Notes: a model not told the origin generated them from the letters alone. Shown: positions 1 through 14,040, counted from the first letter of the stretch. The stretch: DNA of 64,000 nt from Trichopria drosophilae (GCA_030407085.1 CM059585.1:114875501-114939500); one strand, 5' to 3'. Numbers and translations: made by a program.

Positions 1-120
1 TTGGGGTCGCTTATTACGAATCTGGTATCGATAAATTTCATAAATCAAAATGTTGGATCAAAAATGGCAGACGAATTTCTAAAAATTAATTGAATTTGCT
101 TGAGAATTGTTAGTCGGGAA
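1..120 (+). repeat. GATCC/TGGCGG-family repeat monomer (degenerate)
   Basis: The window opens inside a copy of an interspersed repeat that recurs throughout. The order of words is GGGGTCGCTTATTACGAATC, then a TTGGATCAAAAATGGCAGAC block (GGATCC changed to GGATCA, TGGCGG to TGGCAG), then an AT-rich tail. The same order is seen near 9.05, 18.7 and 34.8 kb. No coding capacity is visible. The family consensus was aligned by eye, so the edges are approximate. Confidence 0.6.
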
Positions 121-1179
121 TTTTTGTAGCCACTGATGATGAATCTGTCATTAGTTTCATATTACTAAAATTTAGTATTTACTATAAAGTGGATAGAATG
201 ATGTAATGGTACTCATCTAGATGGCAGAAGTACAACATTGATTCGCTAGATAATCTCAGATCTGGATTATGGATTTGAAAAATTCCAACAGCAAGATACA
301 ACATAAAAAAGGGATATTTGTGAAAGTTAGCTAAATGAATTGTTATGTTGTAAATGTTATGTAACGCGACTCATCATCATCGTCATTAATTAGTTACTAC
401 CAAAGTCTGTAAAACGTTATTTTACACCGCCAGTAAGACTTCATAGTAACTAATATGGTCTAATAATTTATATAAAAAATTCTTCAATATGGAAATTATT
501 AATACCTAAAGAAGAAGATAACACAAAAAAAGTTATTAACGAACCTACATTTAATTCAGAGATTAATGAATACTGAAGAAACTGAAGTCTAAAGTATTAA
601 ATAAAAAAAAAACAAATTGATTAAAATATTAAAATCTAAATAGCTACTAACGTATTAATTAAAATAGGATAATTTACATTCAAAATTTGGACTAAAGATC
701 ACTCCCTTCTCTCTAGGAATTATTATAATAATGTCAACCAAGAAAATTGAAATAGAAACGCAAAAGAGTGCGTTACTTTATTTTCTGCGATGAAAGTTAG
801 TATCCTCGTACCACCATGCGTGTTTTCAGTGTATAAAACAGAAAAGCTAAATGCTTGGTGCAGCGTTTTAAAAGACCCCAGGCTGAAATGCTTATAGTCG
901 GTTTTTAAACGTCTACAAAAGTGAAAACATTTTACGTAGCTTCCTAAAGTTAGTTCTACCCAGCACCAACTCTGCGCAATTCATAAAATAGTTGAACAAC
1001 GAAAATGAGGTGAAAATGAAACTATGTTCTAAAAAAGAAGATAAACTGCTAAAAATTAAAAAGAAAAAAGATTATTGTGTTGTATGTAACAAAATTGAAA
1101 AATAAGAAATGTCTTTCTCTCAAAATAAAATCTAAAATAATTTTGTTCATTATATTTCTTTATTTTAACATTATCGCAT
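121..1179. other. AT-rich DNA, nothing recognised
   Basis: No open frame of useful length, no RNA gene and no clear repeat was seen in this stretch. It is A/T-dominated with short homopolymers. Confidence 0.5.
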
Positions 1180-1420
1180 GATTTTCGGTTTTTTCTTGCA
1201 ATTTGATGGGACATATTAGATCCGACATCTTATATTAAAAAATCTAATCTCAAATTCCTGATGAACGATCCCAAAAGTTTCCATATTTGCATTTTATTTC
1301 GATTTTGAAGCATTTTTTTAGGCGACGCGGCATTCCATATTGGATCCGCCATCATGAATTTTACAAACCTAATCTGAAATTCGTGAAAGGCGACACCAAA
1401 AAGGCTGCACCTCTAGTCTT
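1180..1420 (-). repeat. GATCC/TGGCGG-family repeat, tandem dimer, reverse orientation
   Basis: Two reverse-oriented monomers follow each other. GATCCGACATCTTATATT starts near 1219 and GATCCGCCATCATGAATTTT near 1343, each followed by a CTAATCT/AAATTC block and a 'GATCCCAAAA' or 'GACACCAAAA' block. That gives a period of about 123 bp, the same as the plus-oriented dimers elsewhere. It is non-coding. Confidence 0.65.
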
Positions 1421-2189
1421 AACAATTGATCAGATTCCATTCGACATTTTGACGAGGGTAGGTTAAATTGATTTTAGGCAAAACTAACGAATTTCTAGTT
1501 GAAATTTATGGATAAAAAAATGTAACAAATGTTGGTATTTACATTTGTGATAGTAAAAAATTAAATATTCCTTTTTGTCTTAAAGATGAACGGTAACATT
1601 ATCCTCTCATAACAAACTATGTTAACGCAAATGGGTTGTCAACAAGTTTAAATAAGCGATAATTTTTAATTATCCATTATTGCTTAATTTTCAAAAGACT
1701 GAATCTTAATAATCGATACAATTATTGGTACCGATATGATCTTCGGTGCTATTGCCTTCCCCGATAACGATCGGTATACGACTTGGTTGGTTTCCTCTAA
1801 CCCTCCAAGTTAACTACACAGGACGGAAAGCGACATAACGACCATGTACCTCTATTATGCGGTCATTTACCGCTCGTGTACGATACCTATGGAAAAATGG
1901 CTTGGCTTAAAACGTCTGTGTATAATCTGATATTTACGTAACAATTTAATAAATGTTGGAGGTTTATCGTACGAACACGACACGAACTAAAATTGTGGAA
2001 GTTGTTCATTTTGTGCGCACAGCAAAAGTGGTATCTTTACGTTGCTAAATGATAATCTAAATATAAGTAACATTCTGAGAAACATACACTTTTTAAACCT
2101 TTAAGGACAAAAAGCACAAAGATTTTATAAGTTTAACAACACTTTGTAGTACTAAGCGTTATAAAAAAAATTGCAAAAATATAAAACCT

Positions 2190-4300
2190 TTCATCCTCGA
2201 ATCTTTAACTTTAAAGGCGTTTTTAACAAAACTCTATAGGCATCCACAATCCAATACATAGAGAACGTGTATATAGATTCCTTATTAAAATTCCTTCTGT
2301 GCAAGTTGTCGAAATTCGAAATTGACGAATTTCCATAAAAATAAATTTGTAAGGATATAAATGCAGAGCGAATAAAATTCTTGACAGCCATCTTAGATTC
2401 GACATTTTGAATTTCGAGAAATCTGACAAAAATCGCCAGTGTTTTGTGGCTTTGCTTGATTGATCAAAAGTATGGGCATAAAACCTTGTCAAATTGGCAC
2501 GATTAATCGATCCGTCAAGTACCAAACAATATCCGTTTTATTCTCAAATGTGAATTTCCTCTGAATGCCGTCGATCACCATATTAAGAAGTCCGTCCATA
2601 TCTGTGCGGCAAAAGAGACAACGCGCCCATACATGCTATTGCAGAATTGAGAAAACCGGCACGGAAGGATTGGTGCTCGCCTACGCAACTGCTTTCTTCT
2701 CCATGAGAGTCTGGTGTAACTTTTACCAACAATGGGGACGTAGCGAGATCTCATGCTAGGCAGTCGTAAGATTCGAAAAAAAAACAACAACCGAAGGTTA
2801 ACTCGTCATCATCGATATGTTAGAAGGGTTTGGCCAGAACCTTCCATTATCTCCAATCTAGTATTTCGTGCCTGGCCTCCCCCACTTGGTCTCCCTTCCG
2901 TATAATGCACGCGGTAGCTCCAGGAAATGCCGATCATTAACCGATACCATTTACATCGCTAAAATTTGCAGACTTCCTAGAATTTGCTTTTGTTTGGAAA
3001 TGTGGTTAGAAATCGGCAAGATGGATGGGGGGCAAACTTTCGACATTAAGTCGGTCGAAACTGTCTGCTCCCTTCGGACGAAATTGCCGTTTGGCAAAGT
3101 CTTGATTGTTTTTTACAACTCCTTGAGCGATCTCTTTTACTACTTCCAGCTAATGAAGTGAATTCACGAAGATCGTCTGGCAAGCTTTTGCTACTTTGTC
3201 AATGACCATTTTATTGCGCAAGACCTCCACAAACGTTTACGATGGGTGCATCGTTTCTTTGATCCCTACACTCCTGCTTTTGGAATTCACGATTCTACAT
3301 CGTGAGGAAAGTTGTCTGGTTCAAAAGAACTCTGGGTTAAAGACCGCTTAAAACTTTCTATACAAATAGTAGGCGAAGACTTTGATGCCTCTAGTTACCT
3401 TCATTCTTATGACTCCAAGGAACTATTCTACGGTTCTTTATTTGTAAACTGCACCATTTGCTAGGTTTTTTTTTAATATGAAATTCTGAAAAACTGTTAT
3501 ACTCAACAATACGGACTGTTGTGAAAATCCTTATTGAATCGGTGAGTAAAAATCAGACAAAACCATTGGGACGTTTGCGATAAGCAGCTTATCACATCGC
3601 GTCTTGTTCGTTACGAGTTTTATCAAGGTTGCGATTAAACTCTTGAACGATTTTCTAAATGACCGTTCGTGCTGGACCCTCGGTTCCATGTAAATCGATA
3701 TTGGCCTTAACACTTTTATTGACTAAAATCTGTTAAAAAATCATTCGTGACTCAGGAACGTCAATCTTTTCTGATGCGATCCACAATAACTCACTTCCAC
3801 GTCGGTCGTAGACTTAATTGAAATATTAAGCACATAGCCGGTAATCCTTGCTCAAAAGGCAGTTTAAGTATGACGTTCGAAGCCTTATCGCATAACCGCG
3901 GCTCAATGGCTTCGTAACTGTAATTTGCGACTTAATAATATCCATCGACAATGCACCGCCAAGTGGAGGCAAACACAAAACATAATCCTTCCACGACTTT
4001 TTACCTAGTAAAAAGTGCACGTAATAAATAAGAAGTATTAACATTCCGACTGTGCATCGTGTCGACCAATATGCAATTCTCTTTCTCGACTATGCCCTAT
4101 GCACCTGGTGCCTGGTTTCCTGCTGCCTCGAGGTGCGCAGGCTCGACGGTAAATGACAACGGCTGCAGGATATTTCAGGTGGTATTTATCGTCGTGTCAG
4201 AGTGTTCTATGGCGGTATTGAGGGTCAGGAAAACCAGTACCAAGTCTGCTTATTTAAATATCCTTCTCTTTGAACTGTCAAAATATAGAACTCAGTAAAA
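2190..4300. other. Moderately GC-rich stretch with broken frames, unresolved
   Basis: Base composition is noticeably less AT-rich than the flanks, and short frames of 60-100 codons occur on both strands (for example 2223-2525 minus, 2868-3161 plus, 3826-4044 minus). I translated the minus strand through the block. The reading frame is interrupted repeatedly and no domain could be named. A short minus-strand run reading VYDRRGSELL near 3.8 kb superficially recalls the start of a retroelement aspartic protease, but the catalytic triad does not follow. The most cautious reading is a decayed coding sequence or mobile-element relic of unknown type. Ordinary non-coding DNA is also possible. Confidence 0.25.
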
Positions 4301-4459
4301 TTTCTAATCCTTTATGGTAAAAGTACCAATATCTGAATAGTTAGTCGCAATTTTTTTTGTGTTTTATTACTTGAATTTTAAATGATCTAAAGAACAGTTT
4401 AATCTTAATAAAGCCCGTTAACAGCTTAGAAAAATCTTACACGAAAGTGATGAATTGTA

Positions 4460-4760
4460 TGTTTGGTTGCTTATTACGAATGTTAATTGAGAATCTTTAA
4501 GTTCAAGATGGCGGGTCCAATACGGCGGACACAAATATTCATCAATTTTCGTGGTTTTCAGGGCCCTTTTAGTTTTTTAGGATCATTGATGGTCCGATTT
4601 CAAAAATTAAAAACGCCGGCTACAAAATATAGGACGCCATCACTAAATTCTTACAATTCACAATAGAAAAAATACTAGTGTATTTCAAGCGAAATAAATA
4701 ATAGAAGTGACCTTCGCCATTTTGGAGTCGCTATTTCAGAATCGCTGTGAATTTTAAAAA
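4460..4760 (+). repeat. GATCC/TGGCGG-family repeat, tandem, degenerate
   Basis: A monomer with GCTTATTACGAATG, then AAGATGGCGGGTCCAATACG and GGCGGACAC near 4505-4530, is followed by GGTTTTCAGGGCCCTTTTAG. A second, decayed monomer follows (AAAAACGCCGGCTACAAAAT near 4606), then a reverse-oriented GCCATTTTGGAGTCGC fragment near 4710. The layout matches the family at 9.05 and 34.8 kb. Confidence 0.6.
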
Positions 4761-7700
4761 CTGAATATGACAACATTTAAATAACTATTTAAACTGCTAA
4801 AAGCCGCAGAAAACTATTCATGAATTAAAAAAAGAAGTCGTCAAGCTAAAATAAAAATATTAATGTTACACATAATACTGCATTTCAATTTTATTTAAGA
4901 ATTATTCTGAAATTAGACAAAGGCGGCATTGAACAATGCGCCGAGCACTCCGAGCGAGATCATAAATGACCCTTTACGCTTGAAGGAATAAATTTTAAAA
5001 GTATAGCAAAAACACGGCGGTTAACAAAAATGGCACTAACAGAAGGTAATTCCCACGGTTTAGAGAGAAAAACATAAAAATAAAGAATAATAAGAGATGG
5101 AAAAAAATATATGCAACATCTAACAAGTTACGCGTGAGCAATTGATTTCACCGAAAGCACGAAAGACAGTGCTATAATGTTTCCTCCCTGCGGCAGTGGA
5201 CCATTACTGTCTTCGAACAAAAACTAAAAGTGAAACACTTTGGTATGCAAGTCTGTTTGATACTTTTGGCAGAAGAACTACAAAAAATCTTACTTCCATA
5301 AAAACTAGAGCACTTTTCTATATATTTCTGTTCATAATTATTGACTTTATGATTTTCAAAAAGGGTGATGTTATCCATGGTATAAAAAATGCGATCGAAA
5401 GTAGTCGGTAGATTTGATTTAATATAACTGATAGTTGCATCTAATGAAATCATTTTTTTGTTTAAGTTTCATATACAGTCATGTATTAGTTGCTGAGGCT
5501 TTTTTGAGGCTATTCTAAACGTTTAAAAAAATTGTTTTTGCATATTTTCTAAATATTTACAACGGACAAAAATGATATAATAAAACTAAGAGGATACTCT
5601 CTCTAAAGCTGATCATTATATATATAATGTGAAGTTTTCATAGAAGTGGAGAGTTAGAAATTTTAACGGATATTTGCAGTTTTCTAGAAAACAAGTCAGA
5701 GGAATATATGCTTCTGGATCTAGACTCCGAGTAGGCTGCTGAATACTACATGAATCACTTAGGGGATATTTTCCACAATCTCGACCATTTTAAGACTTTA
5801 TAACTTTTATTAGACTCTTACCTTGTTCAGTCAAGTCCCACCAAAATTGAATCAGAATAATGCATTCAATAATGTTTGTTAAATTTTGTGTTTTAAAATA
5901 ACATACAATATCCAACAAATTACTAACTTTGGTGACAAATTTAGATAGGTTGTTCCGCTGATAATTCAGCTCAGATAAATTCGCTATAAGAAGTTTCCAG
6001 AAAGCATAATTAATATAAAAAAGTCTAACTCAGGATTGGCACGGTTTTAAAATGATAGAGCTGGAAATCATTTTTCACTATTTATTTCAGGAATTCATAA
6101 TTATTAGTTTCTACTCCTTATAATCTTTATATATGAAGTGATATTTAGAATTGTTATTTCTTTGCTACTAGTCATTTTAAATCGTAAATAGATTGACATA
6201 CAACATTCGATTTTTCTTAGTTTATTTTACTTTTTGCAGAGAGAAATAATTTACTAATGTCTAATAAAAATGTTCAAAATAAAAATGAATAGATTTTCGT
6301 ATGTCATGATTAATTACATATAGTTCCTTATATTTTGTATGGGACATGTATTGATTTTTTAATGAAAAATTTCAAAATGTTAGTAATTGACATGCCCCAA
6401 CTGAACAATTTATAGTGGCGCCATCGTCTTCGGTGTACAATTCTTGTATTATAATGTAAAGATTCTAAGGCCCTACATAGGTTAAGCATAAATTGTCCAA
6501 TCGCATTTCTGTATATTTCAACTAAGAAGTAAGAAATAGTCCGATAGACAACATGCACATAAAAACCATAAGAATACTGGTTGCTTTTGAAATTTCACGA
6601 AATATCACCATAATTTACATTAAAAACCATAACAGCTCCTTCCGAGAAATTTATTTTAGTTTGAAAAGTTGATCTGTACATTATTGGCTTTATGGTAGTA
6701 TTTGAATAACACGAAATTTATTATGAACTTACATATGACACGATAATATCACTTATGTATACATATAACACCAAAAGCAGACGTTGTCAGACCGGCAGAG
6801 GGCATCGGGTAACTTTACGGCTACCCATTATAAGTGTGATATAAAACGATTGTAAGTAATTTCGCAGAAAGTCTAACTATGAATTCAGTCCCTCCTGAAA
6901 ATTGTCTTGTTGGCTGACTCACTAAATTTTTAGAATGCTCATGGAATACACTACTTCTGATGTTTTTACCCAAAGACAACTTTTTTCGAAGTGACTTAAA
7001 TGACCAAATGTACAAGAAAAAAATCTTTGATATACAAGAATACCAACAGTAAGAATTCTATGAAATGCTTCCCTACCTACCATATCTATGATCTTATCAA
7101 CATCGGATAGTGTTCGGCACTTGCTTTCCGTACGAGTAATTGACAAAGTCGCTTACGCCATTAGAAATTATCCTCGACACTTAGACACGCGTACGACGGA
7201 AGACTTTCTAAGAACGATATACATTTCAATGAAAAAGGCTGTAATTTGTTAAATTATTCGGAAAGGGGATGTCCGCTGGTCGATGAAGATCGGATCACTT
7301 TTCAAGCCAAGCCCATCTCAGCGATGCGTTACGGAAGTACGTAACTTCCGGCTCCAATATACGAGGATGCCATCCTGGAGGGTCGGCTGGGGAAGCTCCA
7401 AAAATGCAGCGGTCCCTCTTTCGTGGTCTGGCCTTATTACATTCCCACTATATGCGAGAGAGTTTTTGACATCAGCAGCCAGTATTGCCAGTAACTGGAT
7501 GATCGAACACATTGGGATCATCGCATATCCGACCGACCTCCATTTCCAAATTGATGTAGCTTTGGAGTAGTTTAAGGTGGAATTTATAACAGAATCGAAA
7601 TGAAGGTACTAAGGTTATCGAAAAAATTCACTGAAAAATCAAATTGTTCTCCCAAATAAGTGCATATATGCTTAACTCAGTTATTTAGTTTGACATAAGT

Positions 7701-9016
7701 ATGTTAAAATTAAGTAATATGGGAACAATTAATAATCTCAGTGATGTCTAGAGTCCTCTTCATAAATTATACACTAAGTTTAAAGGACACCGAAAGTGTA
7801 ATAAAAAAAGGTTAATTTCATTATGATGGATTCCATTATACTCCACCTAGTAACACTTGATGAAGCTCGCAACACAAAACACAACTTCCCCAAATCTATA
7901 TCGAACATTTTTAAGAATTGTATTTTTTTTAATAAGATTAACAGCCTACACTTTCGTATTAAAATGGTCTTTTACGCTTAATTTTTGAAATATGACTTCA
8001 CCGCTTGGTACCTGACATGCAGCAAATTGGCAAATCTTACCCTCGACGTCCACTTTATCGGATGGAATGCCATACACGTACTTTTTCACAGCGGTCTGAA
8101 CCCGCGTGACTTTTCTACATATTGTTGCGGCGAGTGTGTCAAGGCTGGGCGTCGACGGAATTGTCAATTGGATGCACATACTGGCCGTTCTATACATGCA
8201 CCGGATAATGGACCTCGCGATACGCGCATGCATGACGTCATAGTTCGAAATCCACTTTACGCGCACGGAAATATAAACGACACCATATTTTTCCGATCAG
8301 TGCGAATTTAATTGGCTGCCAATGCAGAGACATATGGAAGCTGATACGCCAGAAATTACGCCGCGCCCCCGCAATAATTGAATAGGTGGAATCGCGAGAC
8401 AAAGAGTTCTTTAAAGCTCGTATAAGAAATGCTCATAAGGCGCATGGAGCGATTTTAGAAAGTGCAATTTGTTTGCGAGATCGGCCGCCTACCACCGTCA
8501 AGAGACCGCGAGTGAAAAATACACACGTGGAGTCGAGCGTGAGATTCGAATTATCGTAAATACTACACAACAATGCGTCGATAAAATAAGATTATTAAAT
8601 GATGTTAAAAGTCGAATTAAACGCCACATAACATATTATGATAGCAGTCAAGCGGCCATTTTTTCTATTACGAATTATCGTAATTCAACGTCAATGATAG
8701 ACTTTGATCAAAATTGAGATTATTAGGATTTTTAAAACATCACACTATATTTTTCAATCACGGCGTTTGAAAAGTGAAAGATCGACGTTCAAATATTACC
8801 CGTAGTTTTCGAGAATGGGAATATTCTGTATCGTAGTTCATTCCAGTTTCATGATCCGAACTGTTTCGTAACTCCTACTCTGTATTATTTTTAGTCAATA
8901 TTGCGTTTCTTTGAATTTATTCGTTCTTATTAAATGCAAAGTTTTAACCACTTCAATGGTAATATGTATCATATGTATACGAAAAAGTGTGCAATTTCAA
9001 TGAAACTGCATGAAAT
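4761..9016. other. Mostly AT-rich DNA; unresolved complex stretch 7.0-8.6 kb
   Basis: Most of this interval shows nothing. Between about 7.0 and 8.6 kb the sequence becomes more balanced, with overlapping frames of about 90-108 codons on both strands (7283-7570 plus, 7985-8311 plus, 7946-8266 minus). None of the translations resembles a family I know. The frames end without splice-like boundaries that I could defend. This could be a decayed element, a non-coding exon or unique intergenic DNA. Confidence 0.3.
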
Positions 9017-9530
9017 TTGGTGTACCGTGGTTTTTTTAGTCGTTATATACGAATGAGATGTCATATTTTCAAAATTCAACATAGCGGATCCAAGATGGCG
9101 GACAGAATTGCAAAAAGTTACTTTATCTCGTCGAAATTTTTTACTCAGGGGTTTTTTGGGTCGCTGAATACGAATCTGACCTATTTTCAGCCGCGCCTGG
9201 TGGTGACGATGCGAATTAGTAAAGTTGACGCCCAGCATTTTCACCGACCAATACTGGCAGTCACCGTTGAAAAATTAAATTAAAAAACTTTATGAAATTG
9301 GTCCGTCGTTTTTTATCCACTATTTTGTATCTATAAACAAATGAATCACTTGAAATTTATTTGAAATCATGTTCAGATAAACACATTATCTTGTGAAAAA
9401 CTATGTTTCAATATCGCTTTACTTGGTGCGCCTTATTAGATCAACCATTTTGAATTTTGAAATTCTGAGTTCAATTCGTTTTCGGCGATCCCAAAAAATC
9501 CCTAGTTAACATTTTCATCGAAATTTTTTG
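9017..9530 (+). repeat. GATCC/TGGCGG-family repeat: tandem dimer plus inverted copy
   Basis: Two direct monomers are registered by ATACGAATGAG near 9047 and ATACGAATCTG near 9168, a period of 121 bp. The block AGCGGATCCAAGATGGCGGA lies between them. A reverse-oriented copy follows near 9435-9510 (ATTAGATCAACCATTTTGAA, then GGCGATCCCAAAAAATCCC). Direct and inverted copies in one 500-bp stretch can pair into a hairpin. No protein is implied, although an open frame of 88 codons crosses the dimer. Confidence 0.7.
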
Positions 9531-9671
9531 AAAAAAATATGCTTCTAAGGGGTAATCGTGGCCCCCTTGGGAGTGACGAGTGGAAAGGGAGGAGTATATG
9601 AATTTTGGTTATTGCAAACGATACATTCTGTGGGAAAAAAGAATCCGTGTTTCCCAGTTTTTTGATATTTT

Positions 9672-9704
9672 AAAAAGTGCCTCGTGCCAGTTTTGGCACT
9701 TTTT
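9672..9704. other. Short perfect hairpin (10-bp stem)
   Basis: AAAAAGTGCC at 9672-9681 is the exact reverse complement of GGCACTTTTT at 9695-9704, with a 13-nt loop. It is too short for a typical pre-miRNA. It may be chance or a trace of an old inverted repeat. Confidence 0.5.
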
Positions 9705-12700
9705 ATTTGAAACGGCTACCAGTGAAATAGTTAAGTTCTTTATTATGGGCATTTATTAAGGGCATTAATTCAATACAGTACCTGCCAATAATGTTTTGAT
9801 GCTAGGGAAGCTCCAGGTCATTTCTGAAGTTATTTTGAATGTAGAATCCGAATTAGAGTTCATAAACAGCCCATAACTCAGAATATTATAATATTTTACT
9901 TTATGTACTTAAAAATGTATTTTATTTTTATTTTTTAGGTTATGTACAAGATGCGACCAATTTTGGTGGCTTTTATTACTATTTGCATCATCAAAGTTAT
10001 GATCCTTTGAAATTATGACATTTATTCAAAACCCCTAAAGCCTAGTACACGTTTCCAAGAACAATTATAAAGTAGAAACGTTTCTGGGGTTAATGTCATA
10101 ATTTAAAATGGCCGTGAGCAAATTTGTAGGTGATTGATTATTAGTTTGTTTTGAAGGGCACGAATAGTACTAAAAGATGCAAGTAGTACAGAAGGCCAAA
10201 AAACGTTGTTGCATTTTGTAAGTGACCTCAAGTGTAGCAAAAAAACGCGGGGTTTCGAGTACATAACCTCAAATATTCGAAAATCCTGACGTGAAGGATT
10301 CTGTCAAGATTTGGATTTTACTCATAAAAGTACTTAGGAAATATCCCACAACTTTACAACATCCAAGATCTGCTTTTTTGAAGATCTGCGTGTTTAGAAA
10401 ATCTATTTAATTCTAACAATAACAATGTATCCCAGTTCCTGACTTATTAATCTTGAATAAATAAATAAAAAATTATAATTTTTTAAGGAATTCCTGTGTC
10501 AAATAATAGTGGCGTAATTTATTATGCCAGGAATCACAATGGTAAATCACAAATTACAGGTCTCAAAATATTTCTTCTATACAAACTTGTCTTTTTAAAC
10601 ACATGGATAAAACTTTGTTCTGAATAATTTAACGAAATTCGGATGTTGATATGAATTTGTGAATATTTGTTAAGAAAACGTAGGAAAATTACAACTCGTA
10701 TCAAATGTTCCAATGCTTTCTTGAACGATTTACTTGAACGCTTTATAGAAAACTATTTTTAACGCGAATATATTCTAAATATTGCAAAATTTGATAGTAA
10801 ATTTTAGCAATAAATAATTATTATCACGTCAAATCTTCTTTTATCCCGTGTTAAAAATATAAATTCGTCAGAATCAGTAGGAAGAATCAAAGGATCAGTA
10901 AAAAATAGTCTTTTAACGACTCGAAATAATTTACTTTTTCATGTCAAACTGGCTTTAAACTTCGGAAATAACGTGACAGTCTCGACATCATTTAGTACGA
11001 TCTTCATTTTTTGTCTAACGGTTGTTACGCGTTCAAGTCTATATATTTCATTGAAGAACATGTTTTCATTCGGTGAGTGCACACTTATTCCGCTCCTGTG
11101 TTTATACAAGTTTACTCAATGCTCGCATTTAAATGGTTATCGCGGCTCTGCATCCATTCTAAAATGCCGTTAAACAGTAAAACACATGGGATGATAGGTG
11201 TTGTGCATCCGAATATTTTTTGTGCTAACGTGAAACGCATTCCGCACTGGCGTTTATGTCAAATCACGTATATGGTGCCCTCGTAAAAACTAAATTAATG
11301 CACGATCTATAAATATTCCAACTTATGTGGAGTGATCACTCGTGACAGCATTATGAGCAATTTATTGCACAGTGTTTTATCTAACTGAAAATTACGTACG
11401 TTATACACGTTATATTTTCGTTACGAGATTAGTTACTCGTCAAATTCCTTGTTGCGGTTAAGCTTTCGTCTCAGTGCTTCTCACGCAAATATCATATTGT
11501 ATACAGATATTTGTCTTTGCTCAGGAAGTGCAGATTTGGTAACATTTCAGCTAACTTCCAAGTAACAGCAATTTCACATTGGGTTTGACAATTTTATTCC
11601 CCATCAAAGCCGTGGTTACCTCAAGCGAATTTCACGTGTATACATATATTAATGCGGAATTCGCACCCAGGCACGTGACATCAGGACAAGTTCCCAAGTT
11701 TGTTAGAAATCTGTCTTTTGGCTTCAGGTTTCCAATAACCTACAGTACATGGAGAAAATTAATATATATACCAAACTTTTTATAAAATTGCTACTCATTT
11801 TTGAGTTCTGAGTTCTTAATCTATGAAATAACATCATCTTATAACGTCAACAAGAAACAAGCCACGTTATCAGGACCAAGCAATTAATTTTCTTCGTAAT
11901 CCCAGTTTCGTCTCCATCGAACCGTATGTTAATCGATAAGAGTCAAATTGGCGGAATAAATGTTAGCGAAGTGTGAATAATCCCTCCTGGGATTAAATTT
12001 ATCGGAAACAAGCCAATATGTACATTAGCTGCTATTTATATACCCACTTCCATTACGACATTATGTACTTACGAGTGCTAGAATAGAGTACCCTGTACAC
12101 GGGCATGCAACTACGAACGACCTTGCGAGAAATCGGTGATCGAGATTAATTTATTCCTTGGCCGATGGGGTGGTCAATCCTATCAGAATGCTGTTATGAT
12201 AACGTCAAATACAATTGCAGTTACGATATATCACGGCGATTAGATCACGGCAGTTTTTAATTCTTTGTACTACTCGCTCCAGCAGAATGCAGTCATTTAT
12301 TAGGCATTTATTGTCTAATATTTGTGTTATATGTAGAATAGGAACAATGGAACTCTAGTCAATTTATAGACAAAAATGTAAGATCTTTTTTTTTATTTTT
12401 GACATTTTTATTGAACTACTTTCGTAATAGAATTCTAATGACAACTACTTTGAGGTTAGGATATAAAGTTGTAAAGAGAATGTTGTATCATTTAGGTGTA
12501 TATTAATATAAACACTAAATATCGTGTTATTCGTATGTACTAAATTGATACAACATTTCAAAACGTTTCAGAACGTTTTATTTTAGGTTATTGAAAGATA
12601 TAGACACAAATTTGTTTTTTATTTTGTTTAGTGGTTATAACTGATCGTCTACTACTTGCGGGAATGCTTATTAGATGAATTCGCTGTACCGTGCACTGCG

Positions 12701-13960
12701 CCCCTATGCGGTAACAATATAAAATTTATCGAATATACTCTTTAACAAAAGTAATCTTATTTATATATACAAATTTTGAATAAAATATTGAATATAGTTC
12801 CCATTCGTTATCGTATTTTTCTTATAATTTTCAATATACATAAAATTTTTTATTTATATTTGCTTCCACAATCCGTTTGTTTTAGTATATAATAAACGCG
12901 AATTTATTCAGATTTATTATTTTTGAGTCATTTAGTATTAATTTTGAAAAATGGTATCACTATTCAGAGTTTTCGTAAAAATAAAGAAATATCTTTAAAT
13001 TGCTATTTAATTACTCTTCACTGTAGTAAAAGTTGATTATAAACGAAGATTTTCAAAGTTAGCTTTTGTATTTAAATATCCCTGCTTATACTGTGGGCTC
13101 ATTGTGTCATTTACTGAACCATTGTATCGAAAATATACACACACACGGCGATAAATTTCAATAGCGAGAATAATAAATAGAAACTCGGCCAACTGAACCA
13201 TATACCACTATTAAATTTTACCCACGTACACGCAGCGCATTGAATATTAATTTAATTTTCACATAATTAATTTCTGCAACATATTGTTCAAATTACGATG
13301 CATCAATCTACTGTGTTGCAGTTTAAATATCCATTGATTGGAAATCCACGCACATGATTTAGTAATAATATTGGAACAGTAATTTTATTATAATTATATA
13401 TTATAACAATAAATAAAATAAAATGGAAGTTTCACTTAAATGGTACAAAAATGAATTTCTCTATCGTTTGTACAAGATCAAATTACATCCTTTCAAGTTG
13501 AAAATTCGTTCTATATTCTTGCAGTGATTGAGTTTCTGCCTTGAAAAGATAGAAAATGCACTTTTCCCAGAAAACGATAGTACTGGTTCAAAAATAGCAG
13601 TATAAATGAAGTCGAGTAAAAAGAAAGAACTTGAATTTAATTGAATTTAAATTCACTGTAAATTCTTATGGGATTGGTAGTAAAGAATGATTTCAGTTTA
13701 TTTATGAGTTTTAGAGTTTTATTTCAAAATTACTAACTAAACACGCATTTAATAAGGCTTATTATCTAGTCCGTGATATCATTAATATTCTTAGAATTTC
13801 TTAAGTTACTGGTAGATGAATTATGAAAGAAATTTATAATTTCAATTAATATATTATTTTATTATATAATTTAACAACAGCAATCTGTAGAATAAGTATA
13901 AATAAATTATATTTTACGTTTATTGTACTAACATTTTTTTATTAGCAACAAAAAATTAGG
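9705..13960. other. AT-rich DNA without recognised genes
   Basis: Only short frames (up to about 70 codons near 10.97-11.79 kb) are present and none is recognisable. There is no RNA gene. The bases around 10.95-12.3 kb are somewhat less AT-rich than the rest but show no repeat or motif I can name. Confidence 0.4.
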
Positions 13961-13975
13961 GCCGAATTACTTTCA

Positions 13976-14032
13976 CGTGCCGCGCCGGGACTCGAACCTG
14001 GGACCTTTCGGCTGACGGTTTAAAACTACACA
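13976..14032 (-). repeat. tRNA-derived retroposon relic (3' half of a tRNA)
   Basis: Read on the minus strand, this has the end of an anticodon arm, a variable region, and a T-arm with a perfect B-box (GGTTCGAGTCC) inside a CCCAGG...CCCGG-type stem, ending GCGCGGCA. This is tRNA 3'-half geometry. No D-arm or A-box is present on the 5' side, and the 5' part of the anticodon arm cannot pair, so this is not a working tRNA gene. The sequence beyond it is A/T-rich. A 5'-truncated tRNA-type SINE is the best explanation. Confidence 0.6.
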
Positions 14033-14040
14033 AATCACTT

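Noticed and set aside
3780..4044. Aspartic protease of a BEL/Pao-type retroelement on the minus strand
   Set aside because: A VYDRRG-like run is present, but the catalytic DSG/DTG residues and downstream pattern are missing and the frame is broken.
13976..14032. A functional tRNA gene
   Set aside because: Only the 3' half is present; no D-arm or A-box could be found upstream on the minus strand.
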